Origin: Adiantum capillus-veneris
Lineage: Eukaryota; Streptophyta; Polypodiopsida; Polypodiales; Pteridaceae
Assembly: GCA_014529385.2 (NCBI GenBank)
Contig: CM043967.1
Location: 132,798,682 to 132,862,681, forward strand
Length of the DNA: 64,000 nucleotides
Direction of reading: 5' to 3'
Below are positions 23,501 to 34,241 of this stretch, piece after piece; the stretch's first letter is position 1; each line of letters begins with the position of its first letter. A model generated the notes under the pieces. It did no database searches. It saw only the letters and a program-made list of their open reading frames with translations, and had not been told where the DNA came from. Both the position numbers and the translations under genes were made by a program.

Positions 23501-24677
23501 ACAGATTTTAGGCATTTGGGCATGCAAGAATGAAAGCTTAAGGACAAAAGTTCATGCCATTCATAAGATGTTTAATCAGTTTGAAGAAGTGCAACTATAT
23601 CATATTCCGAGGAAACAAAATGAAGATGCCGATTTACTTGCACAACAAGCAGTTACATGTGTTGAGAGAGAAGTGCAGGTCATCATGGTGGTAGCAGCTG
23701 TCAAGCAACCAAGATACCAGGGATTGGAGTCATTGGCTCCCATTATCGGCTACATTTTGGAGGGTGAGTTTCCACAAGACTTCACGAAGGCTCAGAAGAG
23801 GAGACTCATGAAGAAGGCAAATTTCTATCTCTTCCTAGAAGGCTCCCTCTATCAAAAAGGGAAGGATCAAGTGTGCAGAAGAGTACCAACTATCGAGGAA
23901 ATTCCAGCCATTCTAAAAGGTTTGCATGAAGAGGCATGTGGTGGTCATTTTTCCCAAGAATTAAATGTGAAGAAGATTTTGCTTGCGGGGTATGTTTGGC
24001 CAAGCTTGCATGTGGATGTTCAACATTGGTGTAAAAGCTGTCACAATTGTCAGATAAATGGAAATAGAAGGTTGGTGCATGGCCCGAGGCAAATAGTGCT
24101 TGCAAATGGACCCTTTGAAAAGTGGGGCATTGATGCTATGGGTCCTCTGCCTAGGACAAAAAATGGTAAACTCTACATTCTAGTGGCTGTAGACTATATG
24201 ACTAGGTGGGTGGAAGCTCAAAGTGTGGCAAGAGTGAATGAGAGGACAGTTAGCAAGTTTGTGTACACTCACATTTGTTGCAGATTTGGCACACCTTTGG
24301 AGATTGTTTCTGATAATGGTCCAGGGTTTAGGAAGGGCTTGCTCACAGAAGTTTGTGAAGAGCTTCACATTCTACATCGTCATAGCACACCATACTACCC
24401 ACAGTCAAATGGTTTGGTGGAGAAGGCTAATGGTGTCATTGCAGGAATCATTAGAAAGATGGTGCAAAACAAGACAAAATTATGGGATGACTTCTTGGAT
24501 GGTGCCTTGTGGGCATATCGAACCACATATAGGGAAGCCACGAGTTCACACCATTTCACTTGGTCTATGGTCAAGAGGCTTTGCAGCCTATCGAGCTCAA
24601 CATTCCAACAATGCGACTTCATGGCAAAGGAGCACAAGATGATCAAGAGGTATGGATGGATCGACTTCTTACGTTAG
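20577..24677 (+). CDS. pol of element A (zinc knuckle, PR, RT, RH, aRH, IN)
   Basis: A 1359-codon ORF from the ATG at 20598, in the same frame as gag. In order: CCHC zinc knuckle CWNCGESGHGMYNC (residues 3-16); a basic linker; aspartic protease with VDGGAQICIM near residue 216 (Gly where Ser/Thr is usual); an acidic Glu/Ser stretch near 330-370; RT (about 455-680) with FIDDF at 605-606; a first RNase H (about 735-830) that has lost its first Asp (SSSVGRETIGA) and the TDH motif (TAENLF); a second, archaeal-type RNase H (about 893-1015) with all four acidic residues (D897, E936, D962, D1012); integrase with an HHCC finger and D1179, D1239, E1275. At about 24549 one base has been lost, so the frame runs off after YREATSS; the true C-terminus is in the next frame. 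Confidence 0.95.
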   Translation, partial: DPRPRRVLQCWNCGESGHGMYNCPWPRGEPGRPNLNYPVMNAEEGAGQQPRLLQRTNGPRPPPQGVEGVPPLPDPNVHEVEVTNSNEVDMEANGIKRGRRKGKEKEGVTSQSDHGQGKKAKETKETKRTRRRINLQDFPLGHGMAPYNLLEDMRGKGPDISWPQFLALCPQVRRDLTRAVSTRRKVKESVHVVKIAQAEMNEDITPVLDCYIKGRLVRKGLVDGGAQICIMTEGLMQRLGMHIHETPEIKVKMANNSKARCVGICKNVFVEAFGIKKAVDFYVMSTKGNGYPFILGRPWLMKMRALQDWESGKLICRNDNHKKVVFDMKEQRQEELHEESSQSETEEGWTDSTSEEESSDSITEEESSIEVMGVRFKPSNQETSCQGLEEVGPQENQKVEDEGMLEGMLSTTLTKDEREEFKCVLRKFPRLFAKDYTDVRGVDVVQHKIELKPEATPKAQKLRRLGVIKEQALLKEVRKLLAAGFIYPVENSEWVSPVVVTPKKNGKWRVCVDYRPLNEATKRDHFPLPFQDEILNEVAGHEKYTVCDGYSGYFQIGIALEDQLKTTFITPWGCYAFRVMPFGLTNAPATFQRFMNMVFQAFFGKSIRVFIDDFCIYSSKSLHLQRVEEGLKKLYDMGGQLNPDKCHIGEDEVILLGHKVSYKGIEVDPSKAKSLIELPSPKSLKEVISFIQKVKYMSCFIHLASELLHPLQKLTQQVEFAWSDELEEYFCNIKVILSELPTLMPPCWEYTFFVSSSVGRETIGAVLLQQDPHSTRMRPIYFASRVMNALERDYTEAELMMLSLMFAVRKFRSYLLPKPFVILTAENLFPWVSSQMNLSTRISKWIMELQEFQYSFKVEDSVRAQLAGILTYRVHEKEIKVPQVKTLPLPPPKSIPNAFTLFFDGAFRRATRKAGGGLVLLNPSGEVVMKEKVNLPDSTSNNEAEYDTLLHGLKMCIGQGIKRLMVKGDALLIVKQILGIWACKNESLRTKVHAIHKMFNQFEEVQLYHIPRKQNEDADLLAQQAVTCVEREVQVIMVVAAVKQPRYQGLESLAPIIGYILEGEFPQDFTKAQKRRLMKKANFYLFLEGSLYQKGKDQVCRRVPTIEEIPAILKGLHEEACGGHFSQELNVKKILLAGYVWPSLHVDVQHWCKSCHNCQINGNRRLVHGPRQIVLANGPFEKWGIDAMGPLPRTKNGKLYILVAVDYMTRWVEAQSVARVNERTVSKFVYTHICCRFGTPLEIVSDNGPGFRKGLLTEVCEELHILHRHSTPYYPQSNGLVEKANGVIAGIIRKMVQNKTKLWDDFLDGALWAYRTTYREATSSHHFTWSMVKRLCSLSSSTFQQCDFMAKEHKMIKRYGWIDFLR

Positions 24678-25147
24678 TGGAGCTTGAGTGGAAAAGAGAA
24701 GCAGCATACGAGTGCTACAAGAGGAAAGCCACACAAGCGAAAGAAACGCACGACAAGAAACTGAAGGACAAAGGCATCAAGGAAGGAGAGCTTGTGCTAA
24801 GGTATGACAATCGACTTGACAATCGTTTTGATGCCAAGTTTGAAACTAGATGGCAAGGGCCATACATAGTCAAGAAGGCTTTCAATTCTAGTTACTATCA
24901 GCTTATGGACTTGAATGGTAAAGAGCACTCAAGGAAGGTAAACGGGTATCGCTTGAAGCCCTATTTGAGTCGCCTTCTACCAAAGGATCTACCAAAGATC
25001 TGTCCAAAGGCCGCTGTCTCATGTAAGTATTGTTACATGAAGCATGAGTGTAACTCCAACCAAAATTCTAAGGGGCCAAACAATGAAAATCTCGTCAAGG
25101 ACTCTGAAGCACTCTCTTTGGAAAAGATGCTCTATGATGGTACATGA
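24560..25147 (+). CDS. Integrase C-terminal domain of element A (frameshifted)
   Basis: Continues integrase in another frame after the 1-bp loss near 24549: LVYGQEALQPIE, then the WKREAAYECYKRKATQA helix, and the GPF/Y-like module RWQGPYIVKKAF followed by NGYRLKPYL. There is no chromodomain, as expected for a Tat element. The final 60 residues are low in known motifs and end 14 bases before the polypurine tract. Its ATG is internal and probably not used as a start. Confidence 0.88.
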   Translation: MVYGQEALQPIELNIPTMRLHGKGAQDDQEVWMDRLLTLVELEWKREAAYECYKRKATQAKETHDKKLKDKGIKEGELVLRYDNRLDNRFDAKFETRWQGPYIVKKAFNSSYYQLMDLNGKEHSRKVNGYRLKPYLSRLLPKDLPKICPKAAVSCKYCYMKHECNSNQNSKGPNNENLVKDSEALSLEKMLYDGT

Positions 25148-25161
25148 ATATACCATCATCC

Positions 25162-25175
25162 TGGGGGAGGGCTAA
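25162..25175 (+). other. Polypurine tract of element A
   Basis: TGGGGGAGGGCTAA directly precedes the 3' LTR start TGATAGCC, the expected place for second-strand priming. Confidence 0.85.
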
Positions 25176-26791
25176 TGATAGCCGTTTTTCGGCTCTCTGT
25201 AATTGCCATAGTGAGTTACCTCACCCTACCAAAATCACCCAAACACTATGGCTATCCCTACCATTTCACTATATATAGGCGTGTGTGAGTTAGGAAACTT
25301 TCCCCATATTTTCTTAAAAACCCTCAGCTAGCTAGTCACTGGGCTAAGTGAGCCAAAAATAAAAAAAATAAAAAAAATAAAAAAATAAAAGTATATTATG
25401 GCCTCTTTGTGTGTAAATATTTCATTGTATATATGGCCTAAATATAGGGATTTTTTATAATTATTTTGGTATTTTATTTAAATATTTCTACTTAGGTGTG
25501 TGTTTTATTAAACCTATGTACACCTTCTTTCATCCTCTTACACCATAAGTATATTTTTTGCCAATATGTACATATTGTAACCTCATATTTTTCCTTTATA
25601 CAAATCACTCTCACATTTTCACCCTCACCCTCGTGAAAACAAAAAATTGATTTCTACTCATTAGTTACGTTTATTATATTATTTACTTGCATACCTTTTT
25701 CTCTTTCACCCAAAATAATTCAAGGAGGGACCATATCATATGATTCCAATATCTTTCCATATCCATAACTCCTCCATATTTTTATTATTATTTTTACTCA
25801 TTATTCTAACACCATGTGCTCATTGAGCTAAAGTCCATGAATAGTCCATACACTAGTCCCACCATGTATATATTTCTTATTTCACCAATATTCCTCCTCC
25901 ATGCATGGGTCAAGGGCAACTTGAATGCTTTGTATTATAATATGACAAAGGAGGGGCTCACTCTTGGATGCATTGTACAAATTCAACAAAGGAGGGGGCC
26001 ACATAAAGACTTTTGCAGGCATAAAAAACAGGCTTTTTGGTGAGAATTTTGGCACCTATCTCCACTCCGAATTTGGAGCGGTGGTCAAAAGAGAAAATGT
26101 AGCCCACGCTCTGAATAATCACCTCAAATTTTTTCATGATTTTTGGAGCTACCACCGGTGAGCTATGATTTTTTGAGTGGACCCCAGTCTGCCCACTTTT
26201 CTCACAAGTAGCCCTTAGTCTTCTCTCACCCTTCCACACACCTACTCACTCTTACACATCCCTCCCTCTCCTTCCCTCACTCAAACCTGCAATTTCCATG
26301 GCTTCTCCCACCCTCTTCACCATTACCCTTCTCTCTCATCCCTATAGTTCTTTTATGAACCTCTACATACATACACCCTCTCCATGTCTCTCTCTATTGC
26401 TTCTATGTTACAATTTCATTTACCTCTCCTAAAATATCTAAAATTCAGCATCTTAACCATGATAACTTCTGCAAATTGAGGATTTTTCATCAACAAATCC
26501 TCTTTTCATCGTGGTGGTCAACCGTGGCGGCGGCGTAAAGAAGCGAAGAAGAAGAAGAAGACCAGCGGTCATTTTTTCCACAATCTACACAAGGGTGAGT
26601 TCAAGCTTCTTCAAAGCTTCACCATCTCAATGATTCTCTTTTAATTCACCCCTCTTCCTTCATCAAATCAACTCACTCTACCCATTGTAAATGTAACATT
26701 AACTTTCTAGTGATTACTAACGACTAACATACTAACACAAAATAGCATTGACCTAACCATAAAAGACACCTCACCTCAAGACATGTATAGT

Positions 26792-26831
<40 letters not shown>

Positions 26832-27856
26832 TCCTTAAAACTTACTTTCACCTTATCTACCATCAATAATGCTCTCTTTTGAGCCCACACCCATGACTCA
26901 AGCAGACAAAGAAGGCCCGCAATGTTTTGATATTCAAAAAAATCGTAATCCTGATTTGTTAGCTTGTAAATTAGGATTTCCAATAATCTTAATGAGGGGT
27001 CTCCAACCTATAAATAGGCCCGTCTCCTTCTTGTAAAACAACCTCCAACATCTCACATAGCACCCCAACACTCTATGCGCGAGGAGAGACTTAGGTGTAG
27101 CAACCACTTGTGAGCTTCACTCTTGGTGTGAGAGAAGCTTTCAAGCTACACATTGCAAGTGAGAGAGCGTGAGTTTCACAAATCTCAAAACCACTATTGT
27201 ATATGCTCCTTTATCATCAATAAATTGAGGTTTGGTGCATTCAAAGGCGTGATTCGACGTTCAAATCTTCGTCCTTCCATTTGTGCAATACGGTTTGGTG
27301 AATTCAAGGTGACTTGTGTATTTTGAGTTTTTATCAGTTGATCTTGATTTTAGAAAGTGTTTTAGTGTGTTTTTCATTGCCAATTTTGTGTCCATTGTAA
27401 GAGGGTATTGTGGTGAGAGGTCTCCCACACCCTAAGACAGTGTGTGTGTGTTTTGGCAATGTTTAGCAATCACTAAGCATTGAGTGAGTTTTATACAAGT
27501 TCTACAATAGCATCATAACGAACCATCTCCATTTGCAAGTCACAAATAAGGTATTACGCAAGATCCTTTTCTCTCTCTCTTCCCTTTGCTCTAGCTCTCT
27601 CTGGTCCAGTTTGTGTGTGTCTTGGTGTGAGGTTGTTTGTGTGTGTTGTGTGGTGCATCTTCTTGGTTGTGCCAAAATCTCTCTTGCGTCCTAGTTCGCA
27701 TACCATAACTAGGTGGTGCCCCTATCTTGTTTGGGTTTGGCTGTGGGTTTGTTGTTGTGTTGTGCTTGTGGTTGCCCTAGCCCCAATTGAGCAGCACGGG
27801 AGCCTTGAGGGGTGTTTAGAGGTCGCCTCTCTTGTTGCCCGCCCCGGACCGCCTCA
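25176..27856 (+). repeat. 3' LTR of element A, 2681 bp
   Basis: Near-identical copy of 16573-19255; differences seen by eye include a G/A in CACTGTGG, one in GGGCTAGG, one in TATATGAC, T/C in CCTTTTCC, A/T in CAATAATCC, G/A in TGCCAGTTT and C/T near the end. It ends GACCGCCTCA, after which element B sequence resumes with CTATG. Confidence 0.95.
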
Positions 27857-28237
27857 CTATGTTCTACTAGAGACTGATGGTATGGGTTTAAATTTCAAGT
27901 TTTTGGTGTCTCTTTCTCTTTTATACCATTTTTTCTTCTCAGTTTTTGGTTTGGAAAGTCAAAAAACTTGTCGTCCCCTCCTTTCATGAGTAGTTTAGTT
28001 CTTACATGTTCTTTTTCCGACTCGAATCATCTGAAGTACCTGAATGTTCTTCTAGCTCGTTTGTTGCATCATAGTAGAGGTTTGAAAAGACTTGTTGAGC
28101 TTTCATTAAGTCCTTGGGCTCTTGAATTTTGTCTTCAATGTGAAGGGTTGAGATCATTTATATAGGAATTATGTCATAGCTGTCCTCATTGCAAAAATGA
28201 GTAGGCAAGACGTATTTACATACACATACATTGTTGC
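27857..28237 (-). pseudogene. Decayed protease-RT linker of element B
   Basis: On the minus strand this continues from the protease region towards the insertion point of element A. Only short frames are left, with an acidic patch (NELEEHSGTSDDSS). On the other side of element A, at 16572, the linker continues towards the RT. Confidence 0.5.
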
Positions 28238-29257
28238 TTAAATTTGAGTCCACTCAAATGGCTCAAAGAAATGCTCCGAAAAGGGTTCAAGGACATAGGC
28301 TTCATCTATGCAATCCCTTTCTAAGATACATTCTTCTCGTTTTAAGCTCATGTTTTTTGAGGCTCCACACATCCAAATAGGTGTGTCTTTGTTTAACCAA
28401 GATGGAAGCTTCATTTCAGCCATAGAGACTGAGTCGAATTCTTGTATGGGCATTTTCATGACATCTCTGTAAGTGTGATCTTTTAGATTAACCCTTGTTA
28501 TTGATCCCACTTCCTTCAATTAGTATAGGTAATTGTTTTCCCAATTATGGATGAGTTGTAATTGTTGCATGAAAGGTCTTCCCAAGATGATTTTATAATT
28601 GAGTTTCTTTCCAAAGTCCAGTATTGCAAAAGTATGTTGATAATCAATTCCATAAGAACTAACTATCACTTTTTCAAGCAGTCGTAAGGGTCTTTCAATG
28701 TGTCCATCAACCAATTGCAATTTCATTCGAGTTTGTCTAATGGCCGATTTTCCCCATGATTACCATACTGCTTTTGTGGTTATGTCTATGCCTGCCCCAC
28801 TCATTATATCTCACTGGAAGGGTTGTGTTTCCTTCTTCCCCTTCGTAGTCTTATTCAACTTTGTTCATTCGGACAGATCTATCTCTTTGTTATCCAATTC
28901 GTGTTCCAATCTTTCCAATGTTTTTGCGACTAGCCCTGTTATCTGTAGATCATTCCATATATATGGGCTATTTTTTAACAATTTTCCGAAAGTAAGAGTG
29001 CATTGAATGGGTGTAGACATGATTGAATGGATTTTCTCTACCTCTAGGGTCTGTTCTGCTCTTTTTATCTGAGTGGTTTTATACACTATGGATTCGTTTT
29101 TGTTATATCCCAAGTAAGAGGGTAGTGTTTTCAAAGTCATCGGTTTAGACATTCCTGCAGCTTCAAAGCCGCAATCCCTATACAAGGATTGTACATCCAT
29201 GTCCCTACTAAGAGGTTGATTGTCTAACCAAACTTCCTCTATAGGAGCTGACTTCAA
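28238..29257 (-). pseudogene. Protease region of element B
   Basis: Three successive minus-strand frames (29257-28865, 28726-28520, 28519-28238). The middle one has the retropepsin-like end: GIDYQHTFAILDFG and YKIILGRPFMQQLQLIHNWE (the ILGRPF block is typical of gypsy proteases). The catalytic D-S/T-G triad is not visible and would fall in the decayed stretch at 28727-28864. The protease would have cut the gag-pol polyprotein. Stop codons separate the frames. Confidence 0.75.
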
Positions 29258-30465
29258 GTTAGGCTCCCATCATTAATCTCTCAAAGTTTTTCCCATAAGT
29301 GTCATGGCCAGTCTTCTTCCACAAAAAAAACTTCATCTAAGGCATCTTCACTGTCCGGCTCTATGAGTTTTGGCTCTTTAGTTTGAAGGTGGGGATCTAC
29401 CACCACTTTGGATTTCTCTTTACTGGTTCCTACCACAAGCTCCTCAGGTTTTGCTATACTCTTGAGCTTGGGTTTTGCTTTTCCAGTGTCTCTTGAGTAA
29501 TTCTTACCAGATTTTGATAAGCTTCAAGTTTAGCTGCTTCCATTTCTGGAGAAGGATAGATTTTCCATTTGTTTTCCATGTTTTGGCTTTCTTTAAGTCC
29601 CTCTTGGTAAGCTTCCAAGGCTACATTGATTGGCTCAAAAATTTTGTCTACCAAAATTGATCCTCCATATTTCATCGTGGTTTTCTTTATTTCACTTCCA
29701 GTTTCTTTCACTTTTTCTTGTAATAGTTTCTTGGCTTTTTGCTCGATTTCAGGCCTTTGTTTCTGTTTTCTTATCTCATACCTCTGCCTTCTTCTTCTCT
29801 TGGTCTTTTGAGAGGAAATTTTAGTATTCTCTGAGTCATCAGAGGAGTTATGTTTCTTTTTCTTAGCGTGGACTTTGGTGATTACCTTGATTGTAACAAT
29901 AGGTTCACTCTCCGATGAGCTACTAGGTATCACTTGGACTATGTTCACTGTTGTTTTACCCTTGTTTAAAGGATTTTTTTGACAATCTTTAAGGAATTTC
30001 CTCCCTTTTTGAAAAATTGTATGTACAAAAAGCTTCAACTGGCTTAATATTCTTGTCAGGCTCTGAGCATTCATTTTTCCAGTGATCATCTACACCATAG
30101 TTATGAAAGTTTCTAGTCCTTAGCTTAATCATGGGTCTTACCATAGGAGATATAACACCTTGATTAGCTACATAGTACATAAGTGTAAGCTCTCGTGTAG
30201 CATAAGTCACAAGTTCTTCCATTGGTGGTGGATGTGAATTATACCAATCTCCTTCTACCATTATTGTAGATGGAATAGACTCAACATAGGGTGTAACAAG
30301 CACTAGTGCTTGTTCATCCATGATTCCCTCAGAATGCATGTACTTTACAGGAACTACATTATGTCCACGAGATGGAGGTCTTTCCATACCCATTGGTGGT
30401 ATTTGAGTTGGGGCCATATTAGGCTGATATCTATACAATGGTTGTCCTTGTGGCCTCATAGGCAC
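29258..30465 (-). pseudogene. C-terminal gag and basic linker of element B
   Basis: Frames 30465-29989 and 30089-29454 overlap and mark a frameshift near 30000. The first has a Pro/Met-rich segment (MAPTQIPPMGMERPPSRG) and a DDHWKNECSEPD block that looks like the remains of a zinc knuckle; the second is strongly basic (TKRRRRQRYEIRKQKQRPE) and ends with a conserved-looking AAKLEAYQNLVRITQE block. Likely nucleic-acid binding; decayed. Confidence 0.65.
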
Positions 30466-31725
30466 ATATTGAACATTTCCATCATACTTTGGTCAGTAAT
30501 AGCACTCACTGGTCTCATGGTTAGTCTATTTACCCTCAATTGCATACCATTTTTGTGGCCTAATTGGTTGTCCTTGTTGAGGTATCCCTTGCCTTGGTCC
30601 CCTCATAGGTGCTTTTTGCATGTTATTCATCATTTCATTCATCCGTTTGAGCATGTCTTCTATGGCTGTAAGCGATGCTGCAGCAGCTGTTCCCACTTGT
30701 GCTGGTTTGGTGGATGTTGTTTTCTCACTTTGATTATCCTTAGGGACATCTTCTTTATTGAAAATAGCATAATTGTCTCCAAAGTCAATAGCATCTGACA
30801 CACACTCTTCTAGGATCATATGTTTCTTGCTAATATACAATATAGCATGAAGTTTCTTTGTTGAGCAATCCCTCTAAAAACAATGATACTAATCTTTCTT
30901 CTACACGTATTTCTAGTTCTAGGTATCTTGCAATTTATTGCTTCATTCTAGTTGCACAATCCCTAACAGACTCACCTTGTTTCTGTTTGAAGCTATAGAT
31001 TTTGTTTTTGTTTGAAGCTTTATGTTTGATTCCCATTTTGGAACATGCAACTACAAATCCTTGAGCTAATGTATTTAATGCCATGATTGACCTTGGTGGA
31101 ATGTTTTGGAGACCATGTTAGTGCTTTTTCTTCTAATGGCATTCGAAATACCTCAAATTGAATATTAAAATCAAATATGTGTTCTGCTCTTAGTACTTGC
31201 TTGAATCTTGCTAAGTGGTCATATAGATTCCCAGATCCGATATATTTTCTGACCCATTTTTAAAATCAGCTGGTCTAACACGTCTAGTTGGTTCAACTCC
31301 AGGTCTCATGGCAATTGGTCCTCTCCTAAGTCCTTCAAACCAGTCTTTTATAAATAGTGACTCATGTAGCCCTAGGCTAGCTTTAATGTTACCCGGTTTT
31401 CTTTGTGATGAGGTAGGTTTGGGTTTTTTAACATTGCTCCCAAAAGATCTCTCGTGGAGTTCCTCTCTTGGATTAGTTTCTGGTCCTTGGCCCATTATCC
31501 AATCTCTTATGGATTTCCTTGGTATTTGGTTTATTCCGCCTCCTTAGTACTCATCATAGCAAAGTTATTGTTATAACAATCCCTAAATAGGTAGGCTGGT
31601 AGATCTGCTCAACCCTTGTCTTTGAATTTGAATATATAGATAATCTTCATGGGTGTTAACTATCCTGATTTGGCATGAGAGGTCCATAGAAGATCTTTGA
31701 CGTTTCTATCCTCCCAACAATAGAC
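30466..31725 (-). pseudogene. Central gag of element B
   Basis: Minus-strand frames 31495-31211 and 30840-30526 with stops between. The first holds WFEGLRRGPIAMRPGVEPTR; 31210-30850 encodes the capsid core in broken frames; 30840-30526 is a linker with IEDMLKRMNEMMNNMQKAP and, after it, a zinc-knuckle remnant where the first cysteines are gone (WYAIEGK, stop, TNHETSECYY). The part joins upstream to the gag N-terminus at 31726. Confidence 0.65.
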
Positions 31726-32063
31726 TCAGATCCTAGGATTATCCATGCTAATTTGTTTCAAAGCCTTCAAATCAACTTGATTGTATCTCTCAAATTCTAC
31801 ATTTGGTGGTCCTTCTTTTGCTGTCATATCCGGAATGAGTGTATTCACCTCTAATCCCCATTTATCTACCACATCAGGGTTTCCAACTTTTAAATATTGA
31901 GTCCTGGTTCTATCCATGTACATTTTTTCTTTTTTGTTTACCCTAATTTCCTCTTCAAACTCTATGTCATGGCCATCAATGCGAATGGCATACTCTTCAT
32001 TAGGATCTAGGTAAAAATGAGCTCCATGGCCGTTAGTCTTATAAAATGTGAGTGTGTGCTTAT
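31726..32063 (-). pseudogene. gag N-terminal part of element B, interrupted by C
   Basis: The minus-strand frame with HGAHFYLDPNEEYAIRIDGH and WGLEVNTLIPDMTAKEGP runs without a stop from the edge of element C to the TAG at 31726. On the other side of C the same frame starts at the ATG at 39826. Removal of C with one copy of its target duplication keeps the frame, so this ORF was still open when C arrived. Confidence 0.75.
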
Positions 32064-32068
32064 ACCGC

Positions 32069-32691
32069 CATCAAGAAGTGCGCAGCGCGACTAGGAAAGC
32101 GTCGGGCCTCTGACTGTGAGGATTCGTAGCAAAATCAAGCAAGGTTTAGACAATTTGAAGCCAAAAACACACTAAAAAGGAACAAAACTCCAGCCATGAA
32201 AAATCCACTTTGAAAAAAAACCAATACTAACTCAAAACTCTTGTGTGTGTGAAGATTAGGTGTAGCCTCGGTCCCAATTGCACAGATGCAGTGCTCATTC
32301 GACCTGTTAAAAACCCTAAATTTACGCTTCAATTCTTCATCGTGACCATTTCATGGAAGCTTCAGTACTTCATTGGAGAAGCCCAAGTAGTTATTTAAGG
32401 AGGGGAAGCCCTAATTGGAGGCCTCACAGCCTCAACCATGTAGTGGAAGCAGCACTGGACTGCATTAGTACCCTGTAAAGGAATGGCTGTATCTCCTTGC
32501 TCATGTGCCCAAATGAGCTCATTCTTGGCTGTAAAAATTCCCACACACTTGAGTAACAACGCCAACGTCGTGACATTAATTTTCGCATATATCGCACTAT
32601 GTACATTGTAGCATTTGGTCCCACACATCATAAACATTAAGAGTGAGGTAGATACTTTAATTTCACATTATGAACGTGCCATGGCACGACA
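32069..32691 (-). repeat. 3' LTR of element C (short, 623 bp)
   Basis: Aligns with the outer parts of 38740-39781 but lacks about 420 bp corresponding to roughly 39240-39660. Its outer end reads CATCAAG instead of TGTCAAG. Confidence 0.9.
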
Positions 32692-32708
32692 TCCACCCCC
32701 TCTAAACC
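32692..32708 (-). other. Polypurine tract of element C
   Basis: On the minus strand TTTAGAGGGGGTGGA lies immediately before the LTR start TGTCGTGCC. Confidence 0.75.
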
Positions 32709-32875
32709 TGCACATCCTCCGGCATGTGCCACATATATCTTTTGCAAGTTCAGTCTTCATTTTAGTCAACATACATGTCGATTTCATCATCGCTTGCAAA
32801 AAAATCTAATGCATCATCCTCTTGTTCTTCATCCACATCCATACCATTTTTATCAGAGCCTTCATTTTGAAATTC

Positions 32876-34151
32876 CTATGAATCAAAGGGATCTGTATCA
32901 CCTCTTCTTTTGAATAACTTGATTCCTTTCCTTGCAATGGGAATCTTCATTTTTGTCCCATCTAATTCATGCAAGGTATAAGTTGCATTCCCATGTACAT
33001 GCTGAACCACATAAGGACCAAACCATCTCTTTGAAAGCTTTCTTATTGTTGAATGTTGGTTGTCAAGAGTGTTGTCATACACCAACACCCAATCACCTTC
33101 CTCAATAGCTTTAGGTCAGAGCCTATGCCTCTTGTCGAATCTGTCCTTATTCTTTAACCTTGCATCTTTTAATCGTGCTACTGCAATCGCAATATCTTGG
33201 GGCCTTCTTTCTAGCTGTTGTATGAGCAAAGCAAGAAGGTATTCCCTACTCATTCCATCTTCCCAAGGTAATACATTCCATGTGGGAATTACATCCTCAA
33301 TTGGCATTATAGGTTTCTGACCATACATCAACTCAAAAGGCATATATAGTAACTGAGCTATGAGTTGTACGATCATCCCATAAAGCATAAGGCAACAACC
33401 TAGGCCACTCTCCCATTTTACCTTTGCAGGCCTTAGCTAAAGCTTTAATGATAGGAGGATGCCCATGCTTTGATTTACCATTTACCTCAGGATTATATGC
33501 AGCAGTAGTGAGAGCAAGTTTAATGCCCAATCTAGAGAAAAACTCCTTTGCTTTGTCAGTATTCAACTCACCCCTGTTCGCTGTTATTTTCCCAACAAAA
33601 CCGTAACGGCTAATTACATCATCCAAGAGGAACTTACATATCCCTTCTGTTCTTTTTGTTCTTAGAGCACGACCTTCTTGGTTGGTTAAGTGTTCTAGTG
33701 CAAGCACTATGTATCTCATTTGCCATAAGCCCAATGGCATCGTAACCAGATCTACTACCCACTTGTAATGCATGGCTAATGGGTAAGTAGGGTGCAACCC
33801 ATCACGATGACGTACATTTGAATACATTTGACAGGTTTCATAGGACTCCACAAAGTGAGATACATCTTTATACATACCTTTCCACCAATACCTCTCTTTC
33901 ATTTTAGTAAAGGTGGCGCATACACCTCTATGTCCAGCATAAAGACTCTCATGAAACTTTTTCATAAGCTCATTTTGAGCGTCCTTATCATTCACGACTC
34001 TCATTGGCATTCCATTTCTTTGTTTTGGACGCTTCCACAAGTACCCATCTTTCAAAAAGTATCCATAGGCCTTTCTACGTATTCTTTTGAACTCTTGATC
34101 AATCCACCCTTCTTGCCTTGTCAAAGTGCTCAGATAGCGTCCAATGAGCAA
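32876..34151 (-). pseudogene. Integrase of element C
   Basis: Three frames (34151-33333, 33388-33116, 33088-32876) make up a near-complete integrase: N-terminal HHCC-type finger (FHESLYAGHRG and YETCQMYSN, one Cys changed to Tyr compared with the copy at 1 kb, which has CETCEMYSN), core with VVDLVTMPLGLW, then ITANRGELN where the sister copy has ITTDMGE, so the second catalytic Asp is Asn here, and NGKSKHGH where Lys stands at the position normally held by Glu. The C-terminal part has FELMYGQKPIMPIEDVIP and a GPY module (RWFGPYVVQHV). Frameshifts near 33340 and 33100. The linked acidic tail reaches 32760. Confidence 0.88.
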
Positions 34152-34241
34152 CCAGTCACCTTGATACAGGTCCTCTGTAAACGACTCAAGCGCATTTGGC
34201 AGGCAAACATGATCACCCTTGGCATAAGAGATACTATAGAA

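Larger units (their letters stand above)
16573..27856 (+). mobile_element. Young Tat-type Ty3/gypsy retrotransposon A
   Basis: Complete element of 11,284 bp: LTR, primer site, leader with two short ORFs, gag, pol (zinc knuckle, protease, RT, RNase H, second RNase H of archaeal type, integrase), polypurine tract, LTR. The second RNase H between the first one and integrase is the hallmark of the Tat lineage. The flanks read ACTAT|TG... and ...CTCA|CTAT, so the target duplication is CTAT, or ACTAT if the last A of the LTR is shared. It was inserted into the protease-RT linker of element B in the opposite orientation. Few LTR differences make it recent. Confidence 0.95.

Noticed and set aside
16573-27856. 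Endogenous pararetrovirus
   Set aside because: LTRs, integrase and the domain order are those of a Tat retrotransposon; pararetroviruses lack integrase and LTRs.
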